Assembly: GCF_003952345.1 (NCBI RefSeq)
Contig: NZ_CP034433.1
Span: 372,001 to 436,000, forward strand
Length of the DNA stretch: 64,000 bases
Origin: Iodobacter ciconiae
GTDB taxonomy: Bacteria; Pseudomonadota; Gammaproteobacteria; Burkholderiales; Chitinibacteraceae
Direction of reading: 5' to 3'
How positions within the stretch are numbered: the first letter of the stretch is position 1; every line of letters begins with the position of its first letter. The translations under genes and the position numbers were made by a program. The notes beneath the pieces were generated by a model. The model worked only from the letters and a program-made list of their open reading frames with translations. It did not search any database and had not been told where the DNA came from. This document shows, in pieces, positions 9,611 through 21,213 of the stretch.

Positions 9611-10287
9611 TTTTTAATTCGCTCGTGGGTTTTAAGGGCCACTTTATTACGTAAATACACCAGCTCTGCTTGTGCTGCTGGCGAGCCCTTGCCGGCTGCA
9701 AAACCAGGCAGGGCTAGCGTTAGAATATCTTTGGCATGTGGAAAGTGCTCTGTATTGGTCCCGTTGAGCTGAGTGCCAAGACGTTGTTTGAGTGTTTCGC
9801 CATAAGCTGCAAAACCACTGCCTGTGCCCAGCCAGTTGTTGTCATCGGGCAGAGGGATGCTATCAGGATCACTCAGACAAGGCTCGATGATGGTTTGCCA
9901 TACGTCAGCCTCTTTGCGATAGGCCGCGCAATACACCTGGTTCATGCGGGCATCCAGGCATACATAAACCTGCCTGGCATGGCAGCCTTCAGCAAGCGCC
10001 GCTAAGGTGGAAACTCCCAGCACCGGAATATTGCGTGCAAATGCCAGGCCCTGGGTGATACCTGCCGCGATGCGCAGGCCGGTAAATGAGCCGGGGCCAT
10101 TGCCAAAAGCGACACCTTCGATGTCTTTCATGCTGAGCTGACATTCTTGCAGGAGTGTGGCAAGAGCGGGAAGAATCATTTCAGCATGTTTTTGCTCTGC
10201 TGGCCAGTCACGGGCAACAATACCCCGTGCCGTGTTAATGGCAAGTGAAAGATATTCGGTGGAGGTGTCGAGTGCGAGATAGGGCAT
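9607..10287 (-). CDS. tsaB: tRNA t6A biosynthesis protein TsaB
   Basis: This 226-residue protein of the ASKHA fold is the partner of TsaD and TsaE in making N6-threonylcarbamoyladenosine in tRNA. It begins MPYLALDTSTEY and carries the family signature GNGPGSFTGLRIA near residue 65. I chose the ATG directly before PYLALDTS; an in-frame ATG six codons earlier adds residues not typical of the family. It is the first gene of the operon with rimI and UDG. Confidence 0.93.
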   Translation of the reverse strand: MPYLALDTSTEYLSLAINTARGIVARDWPAEQKHAEMILPALATLLQECQLSMKDIEGVAFGNGPGSFTGLRIAAGITQGLAFARNIPVLGVSTLAALAEGCHARQVYVCLDARMNQVYCAAYRKEADVWQTIIEPCLSDPDSIPLPDDNNWLGTGSGFAAYGETLKQRLGTQLNGTNTEHFPHAKDILTLALPGFAAGKGSPAAQAELVYLRNKVALKTHERIKK

Positions 10288-10370
10288 GGGCTGGCAGATG
10301 AACAATTAAGCTCGGATTCTACCATGCGAGCCGGTATTGCAGGTTTTGGGAATGGGTTTTATCAAATGTA

Positions 10371-10398
10371 AAAAGCCCACGTTGTGTCGTGGGCTTTT
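10371..10398. terminator. Rho-independent terminator
   Basis: A perfect 10-bp stem (AAAAGCCCAC / GTGGGCTTTT) with an 8-nt loop lies between tsaB and the small gene to the left. On the - strand it follows the small gene's upstream neighbourhood, and it ends in T4, so it is bidirectional in form. Confidence 0.75.
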
Positions 10399-10423
10399 GA
10401 GTGAACTACTTAGCTTACAGTGA

Positions 10424-10636
10424 TCAGTGAAACTGCACCTGAATTTGCTGTTTTGCCAAAGCTGCGGCGCTGTTTAATACGCTGTGCAGCTTATTGTCGT
10501 GTGCCTGGGGGGCTGCTTGCCAGTCAGTGACTGGTTTTTTTTGCTTGCCGTGGCAAACGACGATTTGGTACCAACCTTCCATGCCGGTATGGCGGGTGGA
10601 GGGACGTGCTTCAACGATAAAATCAAATTGTGCCAT
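10424..10636 (-). CDS. Small hypothetical protein
   Basis: This is a 70-residue soluble protein beginning MAQFDFIVEARPSTRHTG. A longer in-frame extension exists upstream, but the internal ATG is preceded by AGGAG at good spacing and is chosen. There is a GWYQIVVCHG segment and no signal peptide. I do not recognise a family. It is a lone gene with its terminator-like hairpin close downstream on the other side of the gap to tsaB. Confidence 0.65.
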   Translation of the reverse strand: MAQFDFIVEARPSTRHTGMEGWYQIVVCHGKQKKPVTDWQAAPQAHDNKLHSVLNSAAALAKQQIQVQFH

Positions 10637-11445
10637 GATGGCTCCTAGTAAATGGCCATTCAGACATTGAATGGCAAAGCACCAAAAGAAGAGCACCTGG
10701 TTCGGGGAGGACTTGCTAGAAGGGAAGTCTTGCAGTACTGCTACAAACACATTGCGAATAAGGTAATTCGCTTTACAAGGTTGCGCTCAATCAAATTAGT
10801 AAGGTGATTGTTGCTGGCTTCTTGTTTGTTGTCAATGATTTTTTTTGTTTTTTAGCGATAAAGTGCGGATTGAAGAAAATTCATACAAATTTATCCTGTA
10901 ATAATCTGTTTATAAAGCATAAATGGATAAATTACTGTCTGGTGAAGGAGATACATTGACTTTGGATAAATAGTAATTTTTGGGTTTTGCTTTCTTTATT
11001 ATTTTGTTTTTTGTAAATATTATTGGATTGTATTAACGATTCAGGTCAGAAAGTTATGGGGGTTTATCCGTAATGCGATAGCGCACAATGCAGTGCTTGC
11101 GGGTTTGCCTGGTGCTGTGGGGCTTTCTGAACATGACCACCGCCGCTAAATGATGGCCGGTTCTCATTTATCGTGTGGGGCTGCTTAAGTGGCGGGTGAT
11201 ATCGTCTTGTGAGATTTCACCCTGGTTTTTATCGCAAACCGGTCTGTTATCCCGCTTAATGGCAACTATGTTCATCAGCTTAGGCTCTGTCTTTTGGGCC
11301 GGGTGTTTGATATCTGGTTTGGTATAACTGAGAGTCAAGCGTTAACGGGCTCTAGGGGATTTCCAAGGTATAAAATACGGGTATCAGAGAAGGCGTAGTT
11401 AAATGAGGGCTGTTACAATTTGGCATCATTTGTTGTGTTGGAGTA
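10637..11445. other. Intergenic region, no gene seen
   Basis: This 0.8-kb stretch is AT-rich in its first half and of ordinary composition in its second half. Neither strand has a credible reading frame, and I see no tRNA-like fold or repeat. It must contain the promoters of the small - strand gene and the + strand dioxygenase gene. Confidence 0.5.
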
Positions 11446-12267
11446 ATGGTCTTGCTTGCTGAATTTTGCCTGCCTGTTGATTTAGCCCAGCTGCGTAAGC
11501 GGTTTAAAGCCGATGGCGTGGTGGTGTTGCGAGGCTTTGTCTCTCAGGAACGTGTTAATAAAATTCGGGCTGCGGCAATGGATGCCGTGGAGAAACGCCT
11601 GCCTCCGTTTGAATTGGAAGCCGAGCTGGGTTACCCGGGCGCGCCGGTTTCAATATCGGTTGCGGGGAGAGGGACGATACGGCGCTTAAGGAGCATGGCA
11701 GGGCGTGACCCTGTGTTTGCCGGGTGGGCGGGAGACGCACAACTGCTTTTTTTAATCAGCATCCTGTTTGATACACCACAAATCACGCTAACACAGGCTC
11801 ATCACAATAGTTTAATGAGTAAGCAGCCTAGCTTTAGCAGTGATACACGCTGGCATCGGGATGTGCGTTACTGGCGTTTTGCCAGGCCGGAATTAATTTC
11901 CGCATGGTTATCTTTAGGGCAGGAAAATAGCGAGAACGGCGGCCTTGGTTTTATTGCAGGGTCTCATCAGCTTGATTTTCCTGAGGATGCGTATGATGAG
12001 CGGGAATTTTTAATGGCAGATCATCCGCAGGCCATGCCTTGGGTCGCCCGTGCGGTCTTTCCGGATTTGCGTGGGGGAGATGTGGTGCTGTTTGATGCGC
12101 GTACTTTTCATGCGGCAAGTAGAAATCGCACGCTTCAAACTAAATACTCTCTGGTTTATAGCTATCACGCCAGCAGTAATCGGCCTGTTACAGGTACTCG
12201 CTCGGACAGCTTGCCGGGACTGGTATTTAATGTGGCAGAGCAGCAATTGGTGGTGCCAAGCTTGTAA
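11446..12267 (+). CDS. Phytanoyl-CoA dioxygenase (PhyH) family protein
   Basis: This 273-residue protein belongs to the Fe(II)/2-oxoglutarate-dependent PhyH superfamily. The HxD iron ligands are visible in TRWHRDVRYW, the distal His in ARTFHAASRNRT, followed by the Arg that would bind 2-oxoglutarate. ELISAWLSLG and GGLGFIAGSHQ are typical core strands. The ATG has GGAG upstream. The substrate is unknown, and related bacterial enzymes hydroxylate small metabolites. It is transcribed alone ahead of typA. Confidence 0.8.
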   Translation: MVLLAEFCLPVDLAQLRKRFKADGVVVLRGFVSQERVNKIRAAAMDAVEKRLPPFELEAELGYPGAPVSISVAGRGTIRRLRSMAGRDPVFAGWAGDAQLLFLISILFDTPQITLTQAHHNSLMSKQPSFSSDTRWHRDVRYWRFARPELISAWLSLGQENSENGGLGFIAGSHQLDFPEDAYDEREFLMADHPQAMPWVARAVFPDLRGGDVVLFDARTFHAASRNRTLQTKYSLVYSYHASSNRPVTGTRSDSLPGLVFNVAEQQLVVPSL

Positions 12268-12427
12268 TAAGGGATGATTTATTCACGGTAAATGTGAGGT
12301 GTGGAAATTTTTTCAACCAGTAATCAACTGATTATTATGAATTAGTTCCTAATCCGTCGGAACTTAGTCGCGAAGTTCACTTCGCGTGGTACAATCGCGC
12401 ACTTTTTTAAAATCTGCAGCCCAGACA

Positions 12428-14248
12428 ATGACAACCCGCGCCATTCGTAATATTGCAATTATTGCCCACGTTGACCACGGTAAGACTACCCTTGTTGACA
12501 AACTCCTCCGCCAATCCGGCACCTTCCGCGAAAACCAGCAGGTTGCTGAGCGCGTGATGGACAGTAATGATATCGAAAAAGAGCGCGGTATCACGATTCT
12601 GGCTAAAAACACTGCCCTTGAATACGAAGGCTACCACATCAATGTGGTTGATACCCCAGGCCACGCTGACTTCGGTGGTGAGGTGGAACGTGTTCTGGGT
12701 ATGGTTGACGGCGTGTTGCTGCTTGTTGATGCCGTTGATGGCCCAATGCCGCAAACTCGTTTCGTTACTAAAAAAGCTCTGGCGCTTGGCCTGAAGCCTA
12801 TTGTAGTTATCAATAAAGTTGACCGTCCTGGCGCACGTCCGGATTGGGTTGTAGACCAGACTTTCGATTTGTTCGACAAGCTTGGTGCTACGGACGAGCA
12901 GCTTGATTTCCCGGTTGTTTACGCATCTGCACTGAATGGTTACGCCAAGCTCGAGCTTGAAACCGAAACCGACAATATGCGTGCGTTGTTTGATACCGTA
13001 CTGACTCACGTCCATGCTCCTGTTGGTGACCCAGATGCACCATTGCAATTGCAAATTTCTGCACTGGATTACTCCACATACACAGGTCGCCTCGGGATTG
13101 GCCGTGTATTGAACGGCCGTATCAAGCCGGGCCAGGCTGTTGTCGTGATGAATCACGAAAATCAAGTGGGGCAGGGCCGTATTAACCAGGTACTGGGTTT
13201 TCAGGGGCTTGAGCGCGTAGCGGTTGAAGAAGCGCAGGCTGGCGACATTATTATTATCTCCGGTCTGGATGAGATCGGTATCGGTGTAACCATCTGTGAT
13301 AAAGAGCAGCCGGTAGGCGTGCCTATGCTGACGATTGATGAGCCAACACTGACTATGGACTTTATGGTGAATACTTCACCATTGGCCGGCACTGAAGGTA
13401 AGTTTGTAACCAGCCGTCAGATTCGTGACCGCCTGACTAAAGAGCTGCTGATCAATGTAGCGCTGAAAGTAGAAGACACCGAAGACGCTGATATCTTCCG
13501 CGTTTCCGGTCGTGGTGAATTGCACCTGACTATTTTGCTGGAAAACATGCGTCGTGAAGGTTTTGAAATGGCCGTGGCTAAACCACGCGTTGTTTACAAA
13601 GATATCGACGGTGTGAAGTCTGAGCCTTATGAAAACCTGACCATTGACCTTGAAGATGAACATCAGGGCGGCGTGATGGAAGAAATTGGTCGCCGCCGTG
13701 GTGAGCTGACCAATATGGAATCCGATGGTAACGGTCGTACCCGTCTGGAATACCATATTCCGGCGCGTGGTCTGATTGGTTTCCAGGGTGACTTCATGAC
13801 GATGACTCGTGGTACAGGTCTGATCAGCCACGTGTTTGATGACTATGCACCAGCTAAGGCTGATATGCCAGGCCGTCATAACGGCGTACTGGTTTCACAA
13901 GAAAATGGTGAAGCAGTTGCCTATGCACTGTGGAAGCTGGAAGATCGCGGCCGCATGTTTGTAGCCCCGGGCGATAAATTATACGAAGGTATGGTTATCG
14001 GTATTCACACCCGTGATAACGATCTGGTGGTTAACCCGGTTAAGGGTAAGCAACTGACTAACGTTCGTGCATCAGGCACGGATGAAGCCGTTCGCTTGAC
14101 TACAGCCATCAAAATGACGCTGGAATCGGCAGTTGAGTTTATTGATGATGATGAATTGGTTGAAATTACACCAACAAGCATCCGTATTCGTAAGCGTTAC
14201 TTAAACGAAACAGAGCGTCGCCGTCACTTTAAAGCAAAAACGCACTAA
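12428..14248 (+). CDS. typA: Ribosome-binding GTPase TypA/BipA
   Basis: This 606-residue translational GTPase acts in 50S ribosome assembly and stress adaptation. G1 is AHVDHGKT (residues 13-20), the switch segment is RGITI, and G3 is DTPGHADF, followed by EF-G-like domains and the BipA C-terminal domain. I chose the ATG before [11 protein letters not shown]; a 14-codon upstream extension is out of family. Length and motifs are those of a complete gene. Confidence 0.96.
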   Translation: MTTRAIRNIAIIAHVDHGKTTLVDKLLRQSGTFRENQQVAERVMDSNDIEKERGITILAKNTALEYEGYHINVVDTPGHADFGGEVERVLGMVDGVLLLVDAVDGPMPQTRFVTKKALALGLKPIVVINKVDRPGARPDWVVDQTFDLFDKLGATDEQLDFPVVYASALNGYAKLELETETDNMRALFDTVLTHVHAPVGDPDAPLQLQISALDYSTYTGRLGIGRVLNGRIKPGQAVVVMNHENQVGQGRINQVLGFQGLERVAVEEAQAGDIIIISGLDEIGIGVTICDKEQPVGVPMLTIDEPTLTMDFMVNTSPLAGTEGKFVTSRQIRDRLTKELLINVALKVEDTEDADIFRVSGRGELHLTILLENMRREGFEMAVAKPRVVYKDIDGVKSEPYENLTIDLEDEHQGGVMEEIGRRRGELTNMESDGNGRTRLEYHIPARGLIGFQGDFMTMTRGTGLISHVFDDYAPAKADMPGRHNGVLVSQENGEAVAYALWKLEDRGRMFVAPGDKLYEGMVIGIHTRDNDLVVNPVKGKQLTNVRASGTDEAVRLTTAIKMTLESAVEFIDDDELVEITPTSIRIRKRYLNETERRRHFKAKTH

Positions 14249-14275
14249 ACTTTTATTCCGGTTTTCGGGATACAT

Positions 14276-14302
14276 AACACCCCGCTGATGCGGGGTGTTT
14301 TT
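14276..14302 (+). terminator. Rho-independent terminator after typA
   Basis: A perfect 10-bp stem (AACACCCCGC / GCGGGGTGTT) with a 4-nt loop is followed by a T-rich tract, 28 bp after the typA stop. Confidence 0.9.
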
Positions 14303-14318
14303 ATTCCAGGAGGATCAA

Positions 14319-14717
14319 ATGGATCACAGTGTTCGCTTGGACAAGTGGTTATGGGCTGCACGGTTTTTTAAAACGCGCTCGACTGCCAGTGCTGCAATTG
14401 ATGCGGGGCATGTGTATTTAAATCAGCAAAGAGCAAAACCTGCCCGATTGCTTAAAGAGGGTGATCTGCTGCGTGTCCGCACCGAGCAAGGCGAGTTTGA
14501 AATCTCTGTGCTGCTGCTTTCCGAGCAACGTGGCCCGGCGGCAGTAGCTCGCCAAATGTATCAGGAAAGTGCTGAAAGCATGCTAAAGAGAGCGCGTGAC
14601 AAAGAAGCCCGTCAGCTTGCCCCAAGGTTTGAACATCCTGCAGGGGAAGGGCGACCAAGCAAAAAATGGCGGCGGCAATTACACCAGTTTGAGCAAAAAA
14701 ATAGCACGGGTGAATAG
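14319..14717 (+). CDS. hslR: Heat shock protein 15, S4 RNA-binding domain
   Basis: This 132-residue basic protein carries an N-terminal S4 domain, VRLDKWLWAARFFKTRS, as in Hsp15. Hsp15 binds stalled 50S subunits carrying nascent chains and helps recycle them. An AGGAGG ribosome binding site lies just upstream of the chosen ATG; the longer frame would start inside the preceding terminator. The Lys/Arg-rich tail fits the family. Confidence 0.9.
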   Translation: MDHSVRLDKWLWAARFFKTRSTASAAIDAGHVYLNQQRAKPARLLKEGDLLRVRTEQGEFEISVLLLSEQRGPAAVARQMYQESAESMLKRARDKEARQLAPRFEHPAGEGRPSKKWRRQLHQFEQKNSTGE

Positions 14718-14854
14718 GATTCACTAAAAAAAAGCCAAAGACTGTTATTCTGATGGCTGCGTTTGCCCTGCTGCCAGTTAAAAGTGCGCATGATGCTGCT
14801 TTTATACTTATATTTGCAGAGGACTGATTTTAATAAATACTAGGCCATATCGAT

Positions 14855-16117
14855 ATGAATCCGGATCAAAAAAAACCAATTGTGTATTTATCTGCGCGAC
14901 AGGTTCAGGGTTGCACTGAATTGGCAAAACAGCTGACTTTTTTTGGTTTTGAATGTCGGATCTTTATTAAGCAAAGTGCATTGCTCGCTGCAATGTATAC
15001 AGAGCCCCCTTTCGCGGTTCTATTTGGAGAGGAGGGTTTGGAGGGAAGTTCTGTTGAGGAAACGCTGCTTCTTTTACAGAAATTGTCCCGTGGCCCTGTT
15101 CTGTATATTACTTCTGCACTGACTGTTGTGGAACAAATTCATTATGTGAAATTAGGCGTTACGGATTTTATTTATATCCCTTTAGATATTCAAAAACTGA
15201 TTGACCGTCTTGATGTTTTGTTGGAAAAAACGCAAAACTCTCCTTATCGCGTACTGATTGTTGATGATTCCGAAACGATGGGCAGGGCAAGTGGTAGCAT
15301 ATTAACGCAGGCCGAAATGCAGGTGCAGCTGATTAAAAACCCTTTGGATGTTTTTGTTTCTCTGGAGCGTTTTGTCCCGGATATTGTGCTGATGGATGTC
15401 TATATGCCGCAATGCTCCGGGGATGAAATGGCAAAGGTGATTCGTCAGCAAACCCGGTTTGACAGTATTCCGATTGTTTTTCTGTCAACAGAAACCAATC
15501 GTAATAAGCAATTGATGGCACGCAGTATGGGAGGGGATGATTTCTGGGTAAAAAATATGCCGGCAGAAGAGCTGGTTGCTTCTGTGACGATGACCTGCGC
15601 GCGCTATCGCTCACTACGGCGCTGGATGTGCTGCGATAGTCTCACTACACTATTAAACCATACGCATATTATTGAATGGCTGGAGCGGGAGGTTAAACGT
15701 TCACAAAAAGAAGCACTGTCTTTATCTTTTGCCATGGTTGATATTGATCATTTCAAAAAAATTAATGATGATTACGGTCATGCCATTGGAGATAAAGTTA
15801 TTAAAATTCTAGCCCGCTTATTGCGTCACTCCATCAATGGAGAAGGTGCTGTCGGGCGGTATGGTGGCGAAGAGTTTGCTGTGGTTTTTTCAGAAACAAG
15901 CATGATTCGGGCGGCACAAAAACTTGATAGCTGGCGGCTGCGTTTTACTGAATTAATTCAAATGTCTGATGATATTCAGTTTCCGGTTACATTTAGTGCG
16001 GGTATTGCTGATTTAAAAAATGGAATGAATGCGCCGCAATTAATTGATGCTGCTGATTCTGCACTTTATCAGGCTAAGCATGCTGGTCGTAATCAGGTAG
16101 GTTTATGCCAGGGCTGA
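14855..16117 (+). CDS. Response regulator diguanylate cyclase (REC-REC-GGDEF)
   Basis: This 420-residue cytosolic protein has a degenerate receiver domain (residues 8-122, without the acidic pocket), a canonical receiver (131-250, with DD 137-138, phospho-acceptor Asp 181 and Lys 233) and a GGDEF domain whose active site is GGEEF (337-341). It should make cyclic di-GMP when phosphorylated. The RxxD inhibitory I-site is not present upstream of GGEEF, so product inhibition is unlikely. No histidine kinase is adjacent. Confidence 0.9.
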   Translation: MNPDQKKPIVYLSARQVQGCTELAKQLTFFGFECRIFIKQSALLAAMYTEPPFAVLFGEEGLEGSSVEETLLLLQKLSRGPVLYITSALTVVEQIHYVKLGVTDFIYIPLDIQKLIDRLDVLLEKTQNSPYRVLIVDDSETMGRASGSILTQAEMQVQLIKNPLDVFVSLERFVPDIVLMDVYMPQCSGDEMAKVIRQQTRFDSIPIVFLSTETNRNKQLMARSMGGDDFWVKNMPAEELVASVTMTCARYRSLRRWMCCDSLTTLLNHTHIIEWLEREVKRSQKEALSLSFAMVDIDHFKKINDDYGHAIGDKVIKILARLLRHSINGEGAVGRYGGEEFAVVFSETSMIRAAQKLDSWRLRFTELIQMSDDIQFPVTFSAGIADLKNGMNAPQLIDAADSALYQAKHAGRNQVGLCQG

Positions 16118-16283
16118 TTTTTTTAGCTGAACAAATATTAAACATGATGGGGTTTTATATCTGAAAGATGATATTTACCGAAACAACCATTAGTTTTTAA
16201 AATACTGATGTGTCAGATACTTTAATGGCTTAAATCGTACAGTGTAATTGCTGTTTTTATCGACTTTTGTTTAAAGATAAATT

Positions 16284-18092
16284 ATGACAATCTCTTATAA
16301 AATTTCGCCTGCGTCTTTGCATGCACATCTGTTTCATGTTTCTGTTTATATTAAAAATCCGGATCCGGCAGGACAGTGTGTTTATTTACCTGCGTGGATT
16401 CCGGGTAGTTATTTAATTCGCGAATTCGCCCGTAATATTGTTGAAATCAGAGCTGAATCTGCAGGGAAATCACTCGAGCTTACCAAAATAGATAAACATA
16501 GCTGGCAGGCAGCGCCAGTGAGTGGAATTCTGGAAATTCACTACAGCGTATATGCCTGGGATTTATCTGTCCGGGGTGCATATCTGGACCAGACACGTGG
16601 TTTTTTTAATGGAACCAGTGTTTTTCTGGCCGTTAAGGGGCAGGAAAAAAACACCTGTAATGTAGAGATTACAGCACCGGAAGGTAAAGAATATAAAAAC
16701 TGGAAAATTGCCACCACGCTTGCCAGGCATGGTGCCAAGAAGGGCCAGTTTGGTGGCTATAAGGCGGCTGATTATGATGAGCTGATTGATCACCCGGTTG
16801 AAATGGGGGCATTTAGCCAAATCAGTTTTAAAGCCTGCGGCATCCCGCACGATATTGTGATTGCGGGTCGGCATAGTGCAGATTTAAAACGTTTGAAAAA
16901 AGATCTGAAAAAAATTTGCGAATACCAGATTCGTTTGTTTGGTGAGCCTGCTCCATTTGAGCACTATGTATTTATGACAATGGCGCTGGGTGATGGCTAT
17001 GGCGGGCTGGAGCATCGCTCATCTACCGCGCTGATGTGTAATCGTGATGATTTGCCTTTGGTGCATGAAACTCAAATTAAAACAGCTTATCGCCAATTCT
17101 TGGGGCTATGCAGCCATGAGTATTTTCACAGCTGGAATGTAAAGCGAATTAAACCGGCGGCCTATGCTCCCTATGATTTGAGCCAGGAAAACTACACACG
17201 TTTATTGTGGGCTTTTGAAGGCATTACCTCTTATTACGATGATTTAACGCTGGTGCGTACCGGTTTAATCAGTCAGCAAGAGTATCTGGATTTATTAGCT
17301 CAGACTATTACCGGGGTGCAAAGAGTTAATGGGCGGACAAAGCAGACCTTGGAAGAATCCAGTTTTGATACATGGGTGAAGTTTTATCGTCAGGATGAAA
17401 ACAGCCCGAATAGCCTGGTGAGTTATTACGCCAAGGGTGCACTGGCAGCGCTGTGCCTTGATCTGTTGATCAGGCAGCAAACCGCCGGGCAAAAATCGCT
17501 TGATGATGTAATGCGTGCACTGTGGCTGCGCTATGGTAAAGATTTTGCCATTAAAGGTGAAGGTGTGGCAGAAGCCGCCTGGGAAGCTCTGGCCGCTGAA
17601 GTGACTGGCCTTGATCTGAAATCCTTTTTTGATTTGGTGTTGCGCTCAACAGATGAGCTTCCCTTGCAGGCGTTGCTGGCCGGGGTGGGGGTGGATTGGC
17701 AGATGCGTGCCGCTGTGGGGGCTGCTGATAAAGGGGGCTGGATAGATAAAAAGTTGCCGCCTGTAAACACCCTGGGTGCGCGTACCAGCAGCGAAGGAAG
17801 CTTTGTAAAACTAAGCCATGTCTTGGATGGGGGGGCTGCGCAAAGGTCCGGTTTGTCAGCTGGAGATTTATTGATTGCAATGAATCAGTTACGTGTGACC
17901 AGCGGTAATCTGGATAGTCTGCTCGCCAGTCAGCCGACTAATGGCGAGGTGGAAATTCTGGCATTTCGGCGTGACGAGCTCATGCAGTTTAATGTGCATT
18001 TGCAGCATGCAGAAGCCAATACCTGTGGCCTGAGGCTTAAACCTCTATCTGATGATCTAAGTATTACACGAAACGCATGGCTTCTTTCTTGA
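16284..18092 (+). CDS. M61 family peptidase with PDZ domain
   Basis: This 602-residue protein has the M61 (glycyl aminopeptidase-like) fold. The zinc motif HEYFH is at 278-282, followed by SWNVKRIKP. GYGGLEHRSS near 239-247 and the WAFEGITSYYDDL segment, which supplies the third ligand Glu, are also typical. A PDZ domain (about 490-575) closes the protein. There is no clear signal peptide, so it is probably cytosolic. It stands alone. Confidence 0.9.
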   Translation: MTISYKISPASLHAHLFHVSVYIKNPDPAGQCVYLPAWIPGSYLIREFARNIVEIRAESAGKSLELTKIDKHSWQAAPVSGILEIHYSVYAWDLSVRGAYLDQTRGFFNGTSVFLAVKGQEKNTCNVEITAPEGKEYKNWKIATTLARHGAKKGQFGGYKAADYDELIDHPVEMGAFSQISFKACGIPHDIVIAGRHSADLKRLKKDLKKICEYQIRLFGEPAPFEHYVFMTMALGDGYGGLEHRSSTALMCNRDDLPLVHETQIKTAYRQFLGLCSHEYFHSWNVKRIKPAAYAPYDLSQENYTRLLWAFEGITSYYDDLTLVRTGLISQQEYLDLLAQTITGVQRVNGRTKQTLEESSFDTWVKFYRQDENSPNSLVSYYAKGALAALCLDLLIRQQTAGQKSLDDVMRALWLRYGKDFAIKGEGVAEAAWEALAAEVTGLDLKSFFDLVLRSTDELPLQALLAGVGVDWQMRAAVGAADKGGWIDKKLPPVNTLGARTSSEGSFVKLSHVLDGGAAQRSGLSAGDLLIAMNQLRVTSGNLDSLLASQPTNGEVEILAFRRDELMQFNVHLQHAEANTCGLRLKPLSDDLSITRNAWLLS

Positions 18093-18160
18093 AATCATAG
18101 TATTTCCTTGCTAAGAGCTGACTGATATCAAGTTGAGATGACAAGGATTATTAATTAAAT

Positions 18161-18948
18161 ATGTCGTTTCATATGGTAGTTCAATCGGCTCAGAGCTGGT
18201 TTCGTCGGCTTGGCAGTGCGCGGATTAAAATTTTACTGGTACTGCTGCTGCTGATGGTGGTCTTTACATCACTAATGCGGCTCGTCATGTGCAACGGGGG
18301 GCGCCATGATGCAGATACACGTTTGTCTGCTGCAGTGCGTACCCTGCCTATGCTTGTGTCTGCTGATTATTTTCCCCGCGCTCTGGCAGGCACCGTGATC
18401 CCTCAGGATGAATATCTGCATTATGCGGAGAGCTTGAGCCGCTATTGCCAGATTGCAGGTTTGCGCTATCTCTATGCGTTTAAACGTGAGGGTGAAAAAG
18501 TCCTGTATCTGCTTGACAGTGCTTCATCAGCGAGAGAGGTGAAGAAGCGCCCCTATCAGGCTTTCTATGCAGATACCGGAGAGCATGCCCTGGCGGCATT
18601 AAAAGATGGTTTGCCTCGCACGGTTACTGTGAGTGATACAAGGGGCGAGTTTCATACTCATTTATTGCCTGTCCGCCTTGCTGATGGTTCTTATTATTTA
18701 TTGTTCGCTCGATTATTGAGCTGGGGCATATTCTGGGGCTATCTGTGATTGCCGAAGGGGTGGAAACCGAATCGGCATGGCAGACACTGGCAGTTATGGG
18801 CTGCGATGAAGCTCAGGGCTATCTGATCGCCGCACCCATGCCTGCCAAAGCGTTTTTTCTTTGGTGTAGAGCTGATTCAAGAATGCATCTGCCCATTACT
18901 CCTCCCGGTATGGCTGAGGGAAGTCATCCCATACGGCATTTATCCTGA
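18161..18948 (+). pseudogene. Remnant of a membrane sensor-(GGDEF)-EAL protein with internal deletion
   Basis: The first part encodes a membrane-anchored sensor: a transmembrane helix around residues 23-42, then a periplasmic-type domain up to about position 18,705. From about 18,706 a different frame encodes the end of an EAL domain (RSIIELGHILGLSVIAEGVE and onward, ending in PMPAKAFF). The intervening second helix, any GGDEF domain and most of EAL are missing, and the junction is out of frame. The sensor half would add a short nonsense tail before stopping at 18,748. Catalytic function is lost. Confidence 0.85.
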
Positions 18949-19023
18949 GAGGAGGATTCCTGGTGGGTTTATAGCGTAGCAGACCTTGATTAAGACATGA
19001 AGTCCGCCTGCTGCTGCAGAGGT

Positions 19024-20161
<1,138 letters not shown>

Positions 20162-20313
20162 GTGAACTCCATTTTATGAGTAAACAGTCAAGGCTGAAAT
20201 TATTCAGAGCTAAGCCGAAATACTCGCCTTATTTCACCTGTGGCTGGCCTTGGTAATTAAACTTACTCAGGGCCATTATAATTTTTTGAAAGAGCTATTT
20301 TTTTGTTCAGGTT

Positions 20314-21213
20314 TTAAGATTGATTTGATTTACGTTGCTTATGTAATGTGTGCACACTTTGCCAGCAGGTCAGCATAATACCCAGCCAGATTGGAATATA
20401 AGTGCCTAAGCCTGCAATACTAAAGGGCTCCCCCAGTACAAACAGCGAGATAAAAAACAGTAAGACCGGCTCTACATAACCTAGAATGCCGAGTAAGCCA
20501 ATCGTGAGTAATTTACTTGCCATTAAATAGCAAACAAATGCTGTGGCCGTCATGATGCCAAGACAGGGTAATAAAATCCATAGTGCTGGTGTTGTATGCA
20601 GGGCCTGGCTGGCGGCAGGGTGCAGATAAATCACGAGTACAGCAACTGGCAGAATAAACAGCGTTTCTATTAAAAAGCCACTGAAAGGATCCAGATGCAG
20701 GGCACGGCGTATCATTAAATAGGGCGGGTAGCCAAGGGCGGTTACCAGAGTGACCCAAGAGAAGGCACGTGTCAGCCATAGTTCATGTAGCACACCGATC
20801 AATGCAAAAAAAACAGCCAGCCATTGCAATTTACTTGGGCGCTCTTTGTAAATAAAAAAACCGACCAGCACCATGACCAGGGGCAATAGAAAATAGCCAA
20901 GAGAAACCTCCTGTAAGCGCCCCTCCAAGGGGGCCCACATAAACATTGCCTGCTGAATTGCCAGCAATAGTGCGTTTACAGGAAGTGCCAGCCAGAGAAT
21001 GGGTTCGTGTTTAAAACGTGCCAGCGTGCTGCGTATTTTGGCTCCATGCTTTAAGAGGGCTAAAAGCAGCAGCATGGCAGGTACTGTCCAGATAACCCGC
21101 CAGGCAAAAATATCCAGGCCATGAAGGGGGCTAAGCTGAGTGCTATACCAGCCTAAAATAGAAAATACCAGAGAGGCAGTGAGAGAGAGGAGTAATCCTT
21201 GGCCTGACAGCAT
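20314..21213 (-). CDS. EamA family transporter, RarD-like
   Basis: This 299-residue inner-membrane protein has about ten hydrophobic helices arranged as two EamA repeats, as in the drug/metabolite transporter superfamily. The N-terminal part resembles RarD. I chose the ATG before LSGQGLLLS; a TTG start 18 codons upstream is possible. The substrate is unknown. Confidence 0.82.
   Translation of the reverse strand: MLSGQGLLLSLTASLVFSILGWYSTQLSPLHGLDIFAWRVIWTVPAMLLLLALLKHGAKIRSTLARFKHEPILWLALPVNALLLAIQQAMFMWAPLEGRLQEVSLGYFLLPLVMVLVGFFIYKERPSKLQWLAVFFALIGVLHELWLTRAFSWVTLVTALGYPPYLMIRRALHLDPFSGFLIETLFILPVAVLVIYLHPAASQALHTTPALWILLPCLGIMTATAFVCYLMASKLLTIGLLGILGYVEPVLLFFISLFVLGEPFSIAGLGTYIPIWLGIMLTCWQSVHTLHKQRKSNQS

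Noticed and set aside
12407..13165. Open frame of 252 codons on the minus strand inside typA
   Set aside because: It is fully antisense to a highly conserved gene, has no ribosome binding site and no recognisable domain; it follows from typA codon use.
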